Source: Enterococcus viikkiensis
GTDB taxonomy: Bacteria > Bacillota > Bacilli > Lactobacillales > Enterococcaceae
Assembly: GCF_005405345.1 (NCBI RefSeq)
Contig: NZ_BJDW01000001.1
Coordinates: 124,001-188,000, forward strand
Reading direction: 5' to 3'
DNA: 64,000 nt
Part shown: positions 63,669 through 64,000 of the stretch, one piece after another
Layout: the number at the start of each line of letters is the position of its first letter
How positions within the stretch are numbered: position 1 is the first letter of the stretch
Notes under the pieces: generated by a model
Databases searched by the model: none
What the model saw: the letters and a program-made list of their open reading frames with translations, nothing else
Told to the model about the DNA's origin: nothing
Position numbers and translations under genes: made by a program

Positions 63669-64000
63669 ATGGACTATCCAACCGATTTAGTTGACCTAGT
63701 AGCAAAACGTTCAACGGGCTTTCAACTGGAAGGTTTCATTGCGGGTCAAGGACCTATTCATCCAAAACTAATGTTAGTGGGCGAAGCACCTGGTCGAAAA
63801 GAAGTAGAGAACCATATTCCCTTTTCTGGTGCCGCTGGTAAAGAACTGATTCGAGCGATGGAATCGATTGGACTCACCCGAGAGAATACGTATATTACGA
63901 GTGCTGTCAGAAGCCGTCCCTACAAAGTATTAGAGCGTTTGGATAAACGAACGCAGAAAAATGAATTCGTTTATCCGAATCGAATACCAAACAAAAAAGA
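63669..64000 (+). CDS. Uracil-DNA glycosylase family 4-like protein (partial)
   Basis: The first 110 residues only; the gene runs off the right edge. LMLVGEAPGRKEVE near residue 35 and PFSGAAGKEL near residue 54 are the two N-terminal motifs of the UDG superfamily, closest to families 4 and 5. It would remove uracil from DNA in base-excision repair. GAGGTGA lies 5 bp before the ATG. A TATAAT (63646-63651) is the likely -10; the only TTGACG is 20 bp away. It lies divergent from rplU. Confidence 0.85.
   Translation, partial: MDYPTDLVDLVAKRSTGFQLEGFIAGQGPIHPKLMLVGEAPGRKEVENHIPFSGAAGKELIRAMESIGLTRENTYITSAVRSRPYKVLERLDKRTQKNEFVYPNRIPNKK

Overview
The window is about 64 kb of low-GC Firmicute chromosome. 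It most resembles the order Lactobacillales, family Enterococcaceae (Enterococcus or a close relative). This placement is inferred from gene content: a walRK-yycHIJ operon, a sigma-54-controlled mannose PTS with manO, a two-domain FeoA, an L27 with a Prp-cleavable leader, PRD-type MtlR and NrdHEF. No phage, insertion sequence, CRISPR array or rRNA was seen. Apart from one tRNA-Lys, everything looks like chromosomal housekeeping, nutrient-uptake and redox genes.

Layout. 1-2600: NAD synthesis (pncB-nadE, minus) and a small DUF1827-type gene. 2785-4866: groESL with a perfect CIRCE operator. 4961-6307: CPBP protease and an NAD(P)-binding protein, whose ribosome binding site lies inside the terminator hairpin of the gene before it. 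6366-11545: a complete six-gene rnfCDGEAB operon for a membrane ferredoxin:NAD oxidoreductase, with a catabolite (cre) site and a Fur-like box at its promoter. 11640-17300: walR-walK-yycH-yycI-walJ. 17487-18986: DUF1836 protein and DegV. 19144: tRNA-Lys. 19441-25840: oligopeptide permease, with a DUF3899 gene on the opposite strand between oppA and oppBCDF. 26099-31005: leuABCD behind a ribosome-mediated attenuator whose leader peptide ends in three Leu codons. 31003-33595: LmrA-like ABC exporter under an autoregulated MarR protein. 33627-36503: feoA-feoB and a Cys-rich FeoB partner, with a Fur box. 36693-40539: nrdH, nrdE and nrdF with paired NrdR boxes. 40538-42909: MgtC-family protein, pseudouridine synthase, nagB. 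43069-45779: an M20 amidohydrolase with two membrane proteins. 45967-51623: mannitol operon mtlA-mtlR-mtlF-mtlD. 51629-58527: mannose-family PTS and its sigma-54 activator. 58731-62120: TrkA/TrkH potassium uptake behind a long leader built of 149/150-bp tandem repeats. 62208-63609: a possible frameshifted small membrane protein gene, then rplU-prp-rpmA with an L21 leader. 63669-64000: start of a uracil-DNA glycosylase.

How the genes work together. Iron links feo and rnf: their promoter regions share a near-identical 15-bp Fur-like palindrome, and Rnf is rich in iron-sulfur clusters. Carbon supply links rnf and mtl through CcpA-type cre sites. Amino-acid supply links opp (a CodY-like box) and leu (attenuation). 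PTS phosphorylation state probably feeds into both MtlR and the LevR-like activator.

Most notable: (1) an Rnf complex in a lactic-acid-bacterium background, with an atypical RnfD flavin-attachment motif; (2) the tandem-repeat leader of trkA with decaying small reading frames; (3) the leu attenuator; (4) a MtlA carrying a second IIB domain without its phosphorylated cysteine, paired with an MtlR whose first PRD lacks both histidines; (5) a MarR protein with a long charged tail.
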